A DNA stretch of 64,000 bases from Halomonas denitrificans (GTDB lineage Bacteria; Pseudomonadota; Gammaproteobacteria; Xanthomonadales; Wenzhouxiangellaceae). The DNA lies in contig JAHVKF010000001.1 of the NCBI GenBank assembly GCA_019800895.1, positions 1 to 64,000 on the forward strand, read 5' to 3'. The notes beneath the pieces were generated by a model. It saw only the letters and a list, made by a program, of their open reading frames with translations, was not told the DNA's origin and made no database searches. The position numbers and the translations under genes are program-made. Shown here one piece after another: positions 46,005 through 55,746 of the stretch (positions within the stretch are counted from its first letter, which is position 1; each line of letters begins with the position of its first letter).

Positions 46005-48418
46005 CGGGGCGCGGACGCCGGCGTCGCCTGTTCAATCGATCGCGGGCCGCGCTGCGCGTGGCCCCGGTCATCGCCCTGGTGCTGGTCCTGGCGGCTGCCG
46101 GCGGCGGCACCGCGGTCGTCGTGCTTGACCTGATGTCGGGCGCAAGAGCGTTCGTGGCCGGCGAGAGCCTGTGGTCGCGCGCCCAGCAGGACGTGGTCTT
46201 CCACCTCGATCGCTATGCGGAGACCGGCAGCCCCGATGACCTACGGACCGCACGCGAGCGACTTCGCGTCCCGCTTGCGGTCCGCGAAGCACGTCGCGCG
46301 CTCGATGCCTCGCCACAGGAACTCCAGCGCGCTCGTGCAGGCTTCCTGGACGGCGGAAACCACCCGGAGGACGTGGAACGGCTGATCCGCTTGCATCGGC
46401 ACCTGGAGCGCAGTTCATCGCTGCGCCTCGCCTGGTCGATCTGGCGCGAGAGCGACACCTGGATCCTGCGCCTGGAGCGACTGGCCGACGAACTCGAGAC
46501 GCTCTGGAACCAGCCGGGCCGCTCGTCGACGATGCTGAGCTCGGTGCGCGACGAACTCGCGCTGATCGACCGCAACCTGGAACGCGAGGCGGCCCGCTTT
46601 TCGGCGGCCATCGGGCGGGCGGCGCGGGAACTCGTCGATCGGGCCCGCGGGATCGCGCTGACCGCGGTCGTCGTGGTCGCACTCCTGCTGCTGCTCGCGA
46701 TGGCCTGGGCGGTCCGCGGGATGCGGCGATCGGAAACCCGGTTCTGGACCACCTTCGAGAAAGCGCCGGTCGGCATGGCGCTGATCGACCGAGACAGCAC
46801 CCTGGTCGAAGTCAATGACGCCCTGTGCCGATTGCTGCGTCGCGAATCCGGTGAATTGCGCGGCCGGCCCCTCAGCCACTTTTCCCATGCCGAGGACCGG
46901 ACCGCACTGCGGAAGTTCGTCGCCGACGGCGCAACCGACGAGGGCGCGCACGGGGACCTGGAAAGCCGTTACCTCGGCCCGGACGGGGAAAGCGTCTGGG
47001 GCAAGCTTTCGCTCGCCCGGCTCCATGCCGCGTCGGAAGGCCGGGGCAAGCGCGACCTGCAGGTCGTGGTCCTGGAAGACATCTCGGAACCGCACCGGCT
47101 GGCTGGAGAACTGGCCTACCAGGCGGCCCACGATCAGCTCACGGGTCTGCCGAACCGGCGCGAGTTCGAGCGACAGTTGAACCGCGTCCTGCACTCGGTG
47201 GCCCACCGTGGTGGACAGCATGCGCTGTGCCTCGTCGATCTCGACCAGTTCAAGGTCGTCAACGATTCCTTCGACCACCTGGCCGGTGATGCGCTGCTCG
47301 TGCGCCTGACCGAGCGAGTCCAGGAGTGCCTGCGCGAGATGGACCTGCTCGCGCGTCTCGACGGCGACGAGTTCGGGGTGCTGTTGATGGACTGCCCGGT
47401 CGATCTCGCGAACGACGTTGCCGAACGCATCCGCGAAACGATCGCCGCCTTCGAGTTCCACTGGGAGGAGCGCCCGATCACGATCAGCGCCAGCATCGGA
47501 TTGGTGCCGATCCACTCGGGCAATCACGACGCGGCGGTCCTTCTGCAGCAGGTCAACATCGCCTGCCATGAAGCCAAGGAACAGGGCCGCAATCGGCTGC
47601 AGGTCCACTCCGAAGAGCGGTCGTCCTCGCGACGGCGTCACGCCGAAATGAGCTGGGTGCACCGGATCAACCAGGCGTTGTCGCGGGGACGCTTGCGCTT
47701 CCACGGCCAGTTGATCAAACCGTTGAACGGCGACCGCTATCGCTGCGAACTGCTGCTGCGGCTGCGGGGCGACGACGACGAACTGCACACGGCAAGCCAG
47801 TTCATGGAGGCGGCGGAACGCTTCCACATCGCGCGGACCGTCGATCGTTGGGTCATCGACAACGTGCTCGACGAAATCCGCGCCTTCGAATGCCGCGACG
47901 ACCGGATTCACGCCTGGCACATCAACCTGTCCGGTCAGTCCGTCGACTGCGCCACCGTGCTGCCCGGCCTGATCGAGCGAATCCGCTCGCGCGGCGTGCC
48001 GCCGGAAAAGCTGTGCTTCGAGATCACCGAATCGGCCGCGATCACCAGCCTCGAGGGGGCGCGCGAATTCTTCACCGCACTGCGCGACCTTGGCTGCCAG
48101 ATCGCGCTCGATGACTTCGGAAAGGGACTGTCGACCTTCGATTACCTGAAGCAGCTACCGGTCGACCTGGTCAAGATCGACGGCGGCTTCGTGCGCGAGC
48201 TGGCCCACAGCGAACTGGATCACGCCATGGTGCGCTCGGTTCACGAGATTGCGCGGGTCGCCGGACTGGAAACGATTGCCGAGTCGGTCGAGAGCGTCGA
48301 GGTGCTGATCCGTCTCAAGCAGATCGGTATCGATTATCTCCAGGGCCACATCATCCACAACCCCGTGCGGCTGCGCGAGCTGGTGCTGCCCGGCAGCGAG
48401 ATCGAGAGCCCGGTCTGA
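46001..48418 (+). CDS. Membrane PAS–GGDEF–EAL protein with variant motifs
   Basis: 805 residues. TM1 (~18-45), a periplasmic helical sensor to ~205 and TM2 (~208-230) are followed by a PAS domain (~240-370). The GGDEF domain (~375-535) has motif RLDGDEF, where the first glycine is aspartate, with RxxD retained (REMD). The EAL domain (~550-795) has ELL in place of EAL, and keeps NLSGQS, FEITES, DDFGKG, KIDGGFV, ETIAESVES and YLQGH. The catalytic glutamates, aspartates and lysine look intact, so phosphodiesterase activity is likelier than cyclase. GNAT and this gene overlap by 4 bp. Confidence 0.93.
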   Translation: MTGRGRRRRLFNRSRAALRVAPVIALVLVLAAAGGGTAVVVLDLMSGARAFVAGESLWSRAQQDVVFHLDRYAETGSPDDLRTARERLRVPLAVREARRALDASPQELQRARAGFLDGGNHPEDVERLIRLHRHLERSSSLRLAWSIWRESDTWILRLERLADELETLWNQPGRSSTMLSSVRDELALIDRNLEREAARFSAAIGRAARELVDRARGIALTAVVVVALLLLLAMAWAVRGMRRSETRFWTTFEKAPVGMALIDRDSTLVEVNDALCRLLRRESGELRGRPLSHFSHAEDRTALRKFVADGATDEGAHGDLESRYLGPDGESVWGKLSLARLHAASEGRGKRDLQVVVLEDISEPHRLAGELAYQAAHDQLTGLPNRREFERQLNRVLHSVAHRGGQHALCLVDLDQFKVVNDSFDHLAGDALLVRLTERVQECLREMDLLARLDGDEFGVLLMDCPVDLANDVAERIRETIAAFEFHWEERPITISASIGLVPIHSGNHDAAVLLQQVNIACHEAKEQGRNRLQVHSEERSSSRRRHAEMSWVHRINQALSRGRLRFHGQLIKPLNGDRYRCELLLRLRGDDDELHTASQFMEAAERFHIARTVDRWVIDNVLDEIRAFECRDDRIHAWHINLSGQSVDCATVLPGLIERIRSRGVPPEKLCFEITESAAITSLEGAREFFTALRDLGCQIALDDFGKGLSTFDYLKQLPVDLVKIDGGFVRELAHSELDHAMVRSVHEIARVAGLETIAESVESVEVLIRLKQIGIDYLQGHIIHNPVRLRELVLPGSEIESPV

Positions 48419-48431
48419 ACGCGGCGGCCGA

Positions 48432-48983
48432 TCAGGCCCTGGGTTCCCGATCGGATGCCGGTCGTTCCTGGCCCGGAGCCTTCCGGATCGGCAGGTGCAG
48501 CCCGAGCCGCCGCCAGAGCCAGAGGAAGCCGAAATAGCCCACGATCGCCGCCGGGATGGCGACCCCCATGCTCCCGATCAGCGTTGCGACCGTTTCCTCG
48601 GCGATCGCGTCGCCCAGGGTTCTCGATGCCGCCCGCGGCATCGGGAGCCAGGACATCATCCACTGGCCCAGGCGATTGAACCCGTAGTACAGCGGGGCCA
48701 TGGTCACGGGATTGCTGACGAACGAAACGACGAACGCCGCCGGGAAATTGGCTCGAAACGCGAGTGACCCGACGATCATCATCGCGGTCTGGATGCCGAC
48801 CGTCGGCGTCAGTCCGACGAACAGGCCCAACGACACGCCGCGGGCCAGCGCGAACTCGTCGAAGTGCAGACTGCCGCCGCGCTCGAGCAGCGCCGTCACT
48901 CGTGGGTGGCGGGCGAGCCAGGCTCGGATGCGCCCGCGGTGCTGGCGCGAACCCTGCAGGAACTTGAGCCGCAGCCAGCGCAT
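48432..48983 (-). CDS. DUF2062 inner-membrane protein
   Basis: 183-residue membrane protein of the DUF2062 family. It has a basic N-terminus, then FALARGVSLGLFVGLTPTVGIQT, NPVTMAPLYYGFNRLG and a last helix AAIVGYFGFLWLW. Function is unknown in the family. Gap to the S9 peptidase start side is 6 bp, so it ends the lipA-peptidase run. Confidence 0.88.
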   Translation of the reverse strand: MRWLRLKFLQGSRQHRGRIRAWLARHPRVTALLERGGSLHFDEFALARGVSLGLFVGLTPTVGIQTAMMIVGSLAFRANFPAAFVVSFVSNPVTMAPLYYGFNRLGQWMMSWLPMPRAASRTLGDAIAEETVATLIGSMGVAIPAAIVGYFGFLWLWRRLGLHLPIRKAPGQERPASDREPRA

Positions 48984-48989
48984 GGCGCC

Positions 48990-51173
48990 CTACTCGCCCA
49001 GACCGGCCAGGTCGAGCACGAAGGCGTACTCCTTCGCCCGGGTTTCCAGGCGCCCGTAGCGGCCGGACCGGCCGCCGTGGCCTGCCTCCAGGTCCACCGC
49101 GAGCAACAAGGGATTCGCGTCCGTCTTGCGGTGCCGCAGGCGGGCCACCCACTTGACCGGCTCCCAGTACTGGACCTGTGAGTCCCAGAGCCCTGCGGTC
49201 ACCAGCATGGGTGGGTAATCGCGCCGCTGCACGTTGTCGTACGGCGAGTACGACAGCATGTACCGATACACCTCGGGTTGCCTCGGATCGCCCCACTCGG
49301 AGAACTCGAAGCTGGTCAAGGGAATCGATTCGTCGAGCATGGTCGTGACCACGTCGACGAACGGCACGGCAGCGACGATGCCGGCGTAGCGGTCCGGGGC
49401 CATATTGGCCACCGCGGCGACCAGCAGCCCGCCCGCGCTCGCGCCGGAAGCGAACACGCGATCGGCATCGACCAGCCGCTCGTCGACCAGGTGCCGGGTC
49501 ACGTCGATGAAGTCGGTGAAGCTGTTCCGCTTGTTCAGCAGCCGCCCCTGCTCGTACCAGTCGCGCCCCAGTTCCTGGCCGCCCCGTACGTGGGCGATCG
49601 CGAACACCATCCCGCGATCGAGCAGGCTGAGGCGCTCCGCGGAGAAGCCGGGCTCTTCCGAGCGGCCGTAGGCACCGTAGGCCGTCTGGAGCAGGGGCGC
49701 CGTTCCGTCCAGCGGCGTGTCCTCGTGCCAGGCCAGCGAAACCGGGATGGCCGTACCGTCTCGCGCCGTCGCCCACAGTCGCCGGACCCGGTAGTCCCCC
49801 GAATCGAACCCGCCACCGACATCGAACCGGTTGATCAGGCGCCGAACGCCGCTGTCCAGGTCCAGTTCCCAGGTCGTCTGCGGCGTGGTCGGCGAGGTGT
49901 AGACGTATTGCACACGTCGCCGCGTCGGGTCCGGGTTGCGTCCGAGCTGCACGACATGAACGTCCTCGTCGAATTCGATCCGCCGGTCGCCCTGCCCGGC
50001 GAAGTCCAGCACCCGGATCCTGCGCTGCCCGTCGGACCGTTCGGCGAAGGCCAGGAAGGTCTCGAAGGGATCGAATTCGGCGATGAACACCTGGTCCCGA
50101 TGGCCGACCAGTTCGGTCCACGACGACGGTCGGTCGTGGCCGTCCGGACCGGCCCGCATGATGCGGAAGTTCGGCGCATCGCGATTGGTCCGGATGAACC
50201 AGTGGTCACCGACGTGATCGGCCTGGTATCGGTGCCCCGGTGACCGGGAGAGGAACACCCGGAGTTCCGCATCGGACGCCGACCCGTCGATGAAGCGCAG
50301 TTCGCTGCTGTCGGTGGACTCCAGCTCGACGAGGTTGTAGCGACCCGATCGGCTCCGTCCGACCGTCGCCCGGAACGCGGTGTCGGCCTCGGTGTACACG
50401 GTCGATACCCGGCCGGGTCCGGGATCCAGGCGCCGGACTCGGAACGCGCGCAGGGTCTGCGGGTCGTTCTCGACCATCAGGATCGTCCGGCCATCCGGGC
50501 TCCAGCTGGCCGACGAGATTCCGTCGATTCCGGGGTCGTGTAGCTCGCCGGTCTCGAGGTCGCGGATCCGTAGCCTGAACTGACGGCCGGTACGGGTACC
50601 CTCCAGCCAGAGCAGGCGCGTGCCGTCCGGGCTGATGTCCCAGCCGGCAAGACGGAACTGCGAATGCGCCCTGGCGAGGCGATGGCCGTCGAGGAGAATT
50701 TCCTCCGGCGCCGCCAGGCTGCCCCGGCGTCGGGCCAGCACCGGATGATCGGCGCCCGGCGCATAGCGGGTGTAGTACCAGTAGCCGTCCCGGTGGAACG
50801 GAGCCTCCCGGTGCTCGGCGGGGACCCGGTTCGCCAGTTCGGTTTCGAGCGTGCCGACCAGCGGCGCCAGTCGGGCCAACGCCCGGGCCGTGTGTGCGTT
50901 TTCCGCCCGGATCAGTTCGAGCACCCGAGCGTCCTGCCGGCGATCGTCGCGAATCCAGTAGTAGGGATCGCTGCGATCGCCGCCGGGGGCGCGTACGACG
51001 TGGGCTTCCCGCTCGGCCGCCGGTGGCGAGGATCGAAAATCGGAATCGGAGCCGCTGCATGCAACGATCGACGCGGTCGCCGCGATCAGCAGCAGTCGGG
51101 CCAGATACCCGGTCTCGTGACGCGTCTCTGAAGGTCTGACAGCACTCGTGTGCCGGCGTGGGTGCCTCGCCAT
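48990..51173 (-). CDS. S9 family oligopeptidase (PtrB-like), lipoprotein
   Basis: 727-residue prolyl-oligopeptidase-type serine peptidase. The N-terminus has an Arg-rich head and ATASIVACSG, a lipobox, so it is probably membrane-anchored. A beta propeller fills ~60-440. The alpha/beta-hydrolase domain has nucleophile serine in FASGASAGGLL, aspartate in LWDSQVQYWEP and histidine in LEAGHGGRSGRY. The sequence LLQTAYGAYGRS and GRDWYEQGRLLNKRNSF fit oligopeptidase B, which cuts after basic residues. The ATG at 51173 lies 7 bp after the preceding gene. Confidence 0.92.
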   Translation of the reverse strand: MARHPRRHTSAVRPSETRHETGYLARLLLIAATASIVACSGSDSDFRSSPPAAEREAHVVRAPGGDRSDPYYWIRDDRRQDARVLELIRAENAHTARALARLAPLVGTLETELANRVPAEHREAPFHRDGYWYYTRYAPGADHPVLARRRGSLAAPEEILLDGHRLARAHSQFRLAGWDISPDGTRLLWLEGTRTGRQFRLRIRDLETGELHDPGIDGISSASWSPDGRTILMVENDPQTLRAFRVRRLDPGPGRVSTVYTEADTAFRATVGRSRSGRYNLVELESTDSSELRFIDGSASDAELRVFLSRSPGHRYQADHVGDHWFIRTNRDAPNFRIMRAGPDGHDRPSSWTELVGHRDQVFIAEFDPFETFLAFAERSDGQRRIRVLDFAGQGDRRIEFDEDVHVVQLGRNPDPTRRRVQYVYTSPTTPQTTWELDLDSGVRRLINRFDVGGGFDSGDYRVRRLWATARDGTAIPVSLAWHEDTPLDGTAPLLQTAYGAYGRSEEPGFSAERLSLLDRGMVFAIAHVRGGQELGRDWYEQGRLLNKRNSFTDFIDVTRHLVDERLVDADRVFASGASAGGLLVAAVANMAPDRYAGIVAAVPFVDVVTTMLDESIPLTSFEFSEWGDPRQPEVYRYMLSYSPYDNVQRRDYPPMLVTAGLWDSQVQYWEPVKWVARLRHRKTDANPLLLAVDLEAGHGGRSGRYGRLETRAKEYAFVLDLAGLGE

Positions 51174-51180
51174 GCCCGCA

Positions 51181-51528
51181 TCAGCTCGCTGGCGTCTGCT
51201 CGAACAGGCCGGCGAGTAGCGCATCGTGGAACGCGTCCGGGTCGTCGCCGCGGTACAGGCCCAGCCGTCGGGCGTGCTCGAAGAAACCCGGGGCCGGTCG
51301 GCCGTTCCGTACCCGGCTGACGACCAGCGCGGCGGCCGATGGTCTGCCGGCGGCTGCATCCGCTTCGAACAGTCCTTCGACCAGCGCGGTGACGCGGTGG
51401 ATGCGATGCGGTGCTTCGACCCGGAGCGCATCGGCGACTTCGCGGTAGGTCAGCGTGCGACGTTCCTGCCGGGCCTGCTCCAGCATCGCCCGGAGGCGTT
51501 CGACCTCGTCGGCAGCCGGCACGGTCAT
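51181..51528 (-). CDS. Conserved hypothetical protein (115 aa) downstream of lipA
   Basis: 115 residues with no signal peptide. LTYREVADALRVEAPHRIHRVTALVE reads like a helix-turn-helix, and the second half (GRPSAAALVVSRVRNGRPAPGFFEHARRLG) is compact and probably conserved. A DNA-binding or winged-helix-like small protein is possible. It sits 7 bp from lipA and 7 bp from the peptidase, so it is cotranscribed. Confidence 0.72.
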   Translation of the reverse strand: MTVPAADEVERLRAMLEQARQERRTLTYREVADALRVEAPHRIHRVTALVEGLFEADAAAGRPSAAALVVSRVRNGRPAPGFFEHARRLGLYRGDDPDAFHDALLAGLFEQTPAS

Positions 51529-51535
51529 CGGGCGC

Positions 51536-52537
51536 TCATTCCAGCCCGCAGTTGTTCTTCTCGAGGACTCGCTCGGCCCGGTAGCTCGATCGCACCAGCG
51601 GTCCCGAAACGACTTCCAGGAAGCCCTTCTCGAGACCGATCTCGCGAAACCGGCGGAACGTGTCCGGGGTCACGTAGCGGTCCACCGGCAGGTGATTCAT
51701 CGTCGGACGCAGGTACTGGCCGAAGGTGACGATATCGACGCCGATCGATCGCAGGTCGTCCATGCATTCGATCACCTCGTCGTCGGTTTCGCCGAGGCCG
51801 AGCATGAGGCTGGTCTTGGTCAGCACCTCCGGGCGGTGACGCTTGGCGTGGGCCAGCACATCGAGGGTCTGCTCATAGGATGCGCGTGGATCGCGCACCG
51901 GGTGGGTCAGTCGGCGGACCGTCTCGACATTCTGAGCGAAGACTTCGAGCCCCGAGTCGACCACGGTCTCGACACAGGCGTGGCGCCCCTGGAAATCCGG
52001 CGTCAGCGCTTCCACGGCGGTGTTCGGGTTGGATTTCTTGATTGCGCGGATGCAGGCGGCATAGTGCCCCGCCCCGCCGTCCGGCAGGTCGTCGCGATCG
52101 ACGGACGTCAGCACGATGTATCGCAGGTCCATCAAGCGGACCGACTCGGCCGCATTGGCCGGCTCGTCGGCGTCCAGCCATCCGCGCGGATTGCCGGTAT
52201 CGACGGAGCAGAAGCGGCAGGCGCGCGTGCAGACATCGCCCATCAACATGATCGTCGCCGTGCCGGCGCTCCAGCACTCACCGATGTTCGGACACTTCGA
52301 TTCGGCGCAGACCGTGGCCAGTGCATGCTTGCTGACGTTGGCCTTGACGTCTTCGTACTTGCCGCCGGACGGCAAACGCACCCGCAGCCAATCGGGCTTG
52401 CGGCCGATCGGCTCGGGCGCGGCGTCGCGACGGGCCTTGATGCCGTCACGGATCGCGGTGAACCCCTGGGGCTTGCGCACCTTTTCACCGCTTTTCACGG
52501 TAATCGGGATCGGGCTTCCTGCGGAGACCTCGGGCAT
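51536..52537 (-). CDS. lipA: Lipoyl synthase
   Basis: 333-residue radical SAM enzyme that inserts two sulfurs into octanoyl groups on carrier proteins. The auxiliary cluster motif [12 protein letters not shown] and the radical SAM motif CTRACRFC are both present, and RSSYRAE closes the C-terminus. ATG 52537 is preferred (GTGAG seven bases upstream); an in-frame GTG at 52549 is the alternative. lipB is not adjacent. Confidence 0.96.
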   Translation of the reverse strand: MPEVSAGSPIPITVKSGEKVRKPQGFTAIRDGIKARRDAAPEPIGRKPDWLRVRLPSGGKYEDVKANVSKHALATVCAESKCPNIGECWSAGTATIMLMGDVCTRACRFCSVDTGNPRGWLDADEPANAAESVRLMDLRYIVLTSVDRDDLPDGGAGHYAACIRAIKKSNPNTAVEALTPDFQGRHACVETVVDSGLEVFAQNVETVRRLTHPVRDPRASYEQTLDVLAHAKRHRPEVLTKTSLMLGLGETDDEVIECMDDLRSIGVDIVTFGQYLRPTMNHLPVDRYVTPDTFRRFREIGLEKGFLEVVSGPLVRSSYRAERVLEKNNCGLE

Positions 52538-52593
52538 GGATGAACTCACTTCGAATCAACCGCTCATTGTATCGGATTCGTCGCGTGCGTCCG

Positions 52594-55500
52594 TCAAGCC
52601 GGCTCCGTCCCCGCCGATGCCGCACGCCGCGCAACGACGTGGTCCGAGCGCTTCGAGCCGGTCCCTGCGCTCGACGAAGCGCCGGTCGGGGCCTCGTCCC
52701 GTCGCGGGCACGGCGAACCGCCGGAACCCGGGGTCGACGGCAATGCCGATGGCCAGCCCAGGCCCAGCCGGCTCCGGCGCCTGTTCAGCTCGCGAAACGC
52801 GTCGCGCCGGGCCTTGTCGCAGGCCGGAACCAGCGCGTCGGACACCCAGGGCGACGGAACGAGATCGGGCCAGGCCCGTCGCACCAGCCCGAGCCGGTCC
52901 AGGCGGACCCACAGCTGCGGCTTGCCGTCGCCGAAACGCAGGGCGACGGCGCGGCGCTGACGAACCAGTTCCGAGAAGCGGCGCGTCCAGCCCCCGGCCC
53001 GGCACGACCCGGCCATCCCCACGCCCCGCTCGCCTTCGCGCACGGTCAGGAAACCCGCGGTACCCAGCAGTTTCTCGAGCGCGTCGCAGCGGTCGTCGAG
53101 CGTCGGCCGGAACGAGGCGTCTCGCTCGCGCGTGGGCCGATCCGCGGGCAGGGGACGGGCCGTTTCAGCGGCCACCCCACGGGAACCGGGCGGCGTTCGG
53201 CCAGGGCCGGCGCCGGCGCGTCCCGGCACCGGCTCGAAGCTCCGGGTGCGGCGTTCTTCGGCGGCCGCCTCGTCGAGGAAGCTGTGGCGCGGCGCGTGGA
53301 TCAGGCCCTCGGCGAGTACCGAGGGCCGATCGAGATCGACCGCATGGACGGCCATACGGCCCTGTTCGACCGCTTCGAGCAGCGTGGTGAGGCCGTCCAG
53401 GTCCATGTAGTCGTGCAGGCAATCATCGAGGGCCTGGTGGACCAGCGGATGATCGGGCACTTCGCGCGGCCCGGCAAGGTTTTCCAGGCAGGCCAGCTGG
53501 TCCGGAAACACCTGCGCGACCAGGTTCTCGGTGCGGCTCCGCTGCTGTTGAGCGGGCACCGGGCCGGCTGCGTCCACGCGCGGCAGGACCAGCGCCGTAT
53601 TGGCGGCCCAGCGGAAGCGGGTCAGGAACAGCGGCGTGTCGAGCAGTGCCTGGGTCAACACGGCCCGCACGTTCGAAGCGCGGACGAACCCGACCACGTC
53701 GGCGACCTCGAAGTCGCTCGTCACGCCCAGCGAGATCAGCACGCCGTCGTCGGTCGCTGCGGCCTGGAGTTCGAAGTTGAACTGCCGACAGAAGCGCTTG
53801 CGCAGGGCCAGGCCCCAGGCACGGTTCACTCTCGCCCCGGCCAGCGTATGCAGCACCAGGTGGCGGTCGCCGTTCGGGTCGAGGAAGCGCTCGACGACCA
53901 GTCGATCGGGCGCGGGCAGCGCACCCAGGGCGGCTTCTGCTTCGGCCAGCCATCGCTGCGTTTCCGGACGGCGCGATCCCCGCTCGATCGCCTTGAGCAT
54001 CGACCGGCTGACCGCGTCGGTGCGTCCGGCGCCTTCGCCGAACCAGAACGGCAGCGCGGCGGCCGGTTCGTCCTCGGCCGGCTCGACCTCGACCCGGCCG
54101 CAGCGCACGCGGAGAATCCGGAAGGCGCGATGGCCGAGCTGGATGACCTGACCGGGCGAGGACTCGAAGGCGAACTCCTCGTCGAGCCGGCCGACCGCCT
54201 CACCGGCGACCACGTCCATGACCGTGTACTCGAACCACTCGGGAATCGTGCCGGCGTTTGCGAGTACGCGCTGTCGGGCTCCCGGCGGCACGACCAGCCG
54301 ATCGTCCCCGGCGCGCAGCAGCCAGGTCGTGCGCTGGGCCGCAGGCAGCCCGACGCCCGCGTCCACCAGCACCTCGACGACCTTCGCCAGCGACTCGCGC
54401 GTCAGCGAACGCCACGGCCACGCTCGCCGGATTCGATCCAGCGCGGCGTCGATCGAATCGACGCCGTCGGCGGCGACCATGGCGACCAGCTGCTGGGCCA
54501 GCACGTCGCGATAACCCGGGCTGGCCGTCAGTCGATCCATCGCGCCCGCGCGCAGTGCGTCCTCGACGGCTTCGACTTCGAGCAGCTGGTGGCGCGTCAG
54601 CGGGAACCAGTGCAGCACCGACCGCTGCCCCGGGCGGTGGCGGCTGCGCCCGGCACGCTGACGCAGCGCGTTCAGGCCGCCCGGCGAGCCGAGCTGAGCC
54701 ACCCGCTCGATGGTGCCGAGGTCGAGGCCGAGTTCCAGCGAAGCGCTGCCGACCAGCACGTCCAGGCGGCCCTCGCGGAACCGGGCCTCGACGTCCGTCC
54801 GGCAGGCACTGTCCAGGCTGCCGTGGTGGGCCCCGACGCGCTCGTGGCCGAGCCGCTCTCCGAGCGCGAGGGCGGTCCGCTCGACCTGCGCCCGGGTCTG
54901 GCAGAACACCAGCAGGCCGCCGTCGCGCCCGGCCAGCGTGGCCAGCCGTTCGTGGATCGCCTCCCACAGCGCGGTGCCCGCGTAGGCGCCGAGCGCGGGC
55001 CCGGGCCGCTCGACGATCAACCGCGGCGCTTGATCGCGGTTCGTCTCGGGCGCGATCACCTCGACCCGCTCTTCGCCGCCCAGCCAGCACGCGAGTGCAT
55101 CGACCGGTTCGGCGGTCGCCGACAGTCCGATCCGGTGCACGGCTCGACCGCACAGCACGTCGAGGCGGGCGAGACTGAGCGCCAGGTGTGCGCCACGTCG
55201 ACCGGGGGCCAGGGCGTGCACTTCGTCGACGACGACGGTTTCCAGGGTCCGGAGCATCCGCCGTCCGCTCGGGGAACCGAGCAGGACGAAGAGCGTCTCC
55301 GGAGTCGTGCTCAGGACCTCCGGTGGGCGGCGCACCTGGGCGCGCCGGTCGGCAACCGGCGTGTCACCGCAGCGCAGGTCGCGTCGGACCGGCCGGCCGC
55401 GCAATTCGCCGGCGGCGTCGAGCAGCGGCCCCAGGTTGTTCAGCATGTCCCGTGCCAGCGCCTTGAGCGGAGCGATGTGCAGGGCCCGGACGCCCCGGAC

Positions 55501-55698
55501 CGCGTCCGGCCGATCGACCAGACGCTCGGCCACGGGCCGCCATGCAGCCAGGCTCTTGCCCTGTCCGGTACCGGCGATCAGCAAGGCGTGGCGGCCGCTC
55601 CGGAGCGCCGGCCAGGCCTGTTGCTGGATCGGCGTCGGGGCCCCCACGGCCTCGGCGAACCAGGCATCGAACTGGGCGACGGCGGAAAACAGGGTCAT
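52594..55698 (-). CDS. Lhr-type DEAD/DEAH superfamily II helicase
   Basis: 1034 residues. Helicase motifs: Q-motif PTPIQQQAW, Walker A AGTGQGKSLAAW, DEVH in VVVDEVHALAPG, SAT in IGLSATAEP, and motif VI QRAGRSRHRPGQ. A winged helix and Lhr-core beta region follow (RFLDPNGDRHLVLHTLAGARVNRAWGLALR, split here only for reference). The Lhr core ends near residue 800; the rest is Arg/Pro-rich, then a ~100-residue globular segment, then a low-complexity end. The length is between the Lhr core (~900) and full E. coli Lhr (1538). Probably a DNA repair translocase. Confidence 0.88.
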   Translation of the reverse strand: MTLFSAVAQFDAWFAEAVGAPTPIQQQAWPALRSGRHALLIAGTGQGKSLAAWRPVAERLVDRPDAVRGVRALHIAPLKALARDMLNNLGPLLDAAGELRGRPVRRDLRCGDTPVADRRAQVRRPPEVLSTTPETLFVLLGSPSGRRMLRTLETVVVDEVHALAPGRRGAHLALSLARLDVLCGRAVHRIGLSATAEPVDALACWLGGEERVEVIAPETNRDQAPRLIVERPGPALGAYAGTALWEAIHERLATLAGRDGGLLVFCQTRAQVERTALALGERLGHERVGAHHGSLDSACRTDVEARFREGRLDVLVGSASLELGLDLGTIERVAQLGSPGGLNALRQRAGRSRHRPGQRSVLHWFPLTRHQLLEVEAVEDALRAGAMDRLTASPGYRDVLAQQLVAMVAADGVDSIDAALDRIRRAWPWRSLTRESLAKVVEVLVDAGVGLPAAQRTTWLLRAGDDRLVVPPGARQRVLANAGTIPEWFEYTVMDVVAGEAVGRLDEEFAFESSPGQVIQLGHRAFRILRVRCGRVEVEPAEDEPAAALPFWFGEGAGRTDAVSRSMLKAIERGSRRPETQRWLAEAEAALGALPAPDRLVVERFLDPNGDRHLVLHTLAGARVNRAWGLALRKRFCRQFNFELQAAATDDGVLISLGVTSDFEVADVVGFVRASNVRAVLTQALLDTPLFLTRFRWAANTALVLPRVDAAGPVPAQQQRSRTENLVAQVFPDQLACLENLAGPREVPDHPLVHQALDDCLHDYMDLDGLTTLLEAVEQGRMAVHAVDLDRPSVLAEGLIHAPRHSFLDEAAAEERRTRSFEPVPGRAGAGPGRTPPGSRGVAAETARPLPADRPTRERDASFRPTLDDRCDALEKLLGTAGFLTVREGERGVGMAGSCRAGGWTRRFSELVRQRRAVALRFGDGKPQLWVRLDRLGLVRRAWPDLVPSPWVSDALVPACDKARRDAFRELNRRRSRLGLGWPSALPSTPGSGGSPCPRRDEAPTGASSSAGTGSKRSDHVVARRAASAGTEPA

Positions 55699-55746
55699 GG
55701 GGGCAGGATCGGTGGCGGCGTTCTCAGAACCTGAGAACGGCCGCGG

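Noticed and set aside
52540-55734. 1064-codon plus-strand frame opposite the Lhr-type helicase
   Set aside because: The minus-strand frame has intact helicase motifs; the plus-strand translation is repetitive Arg/Gln/Gly/Pro with no recognisable domain.
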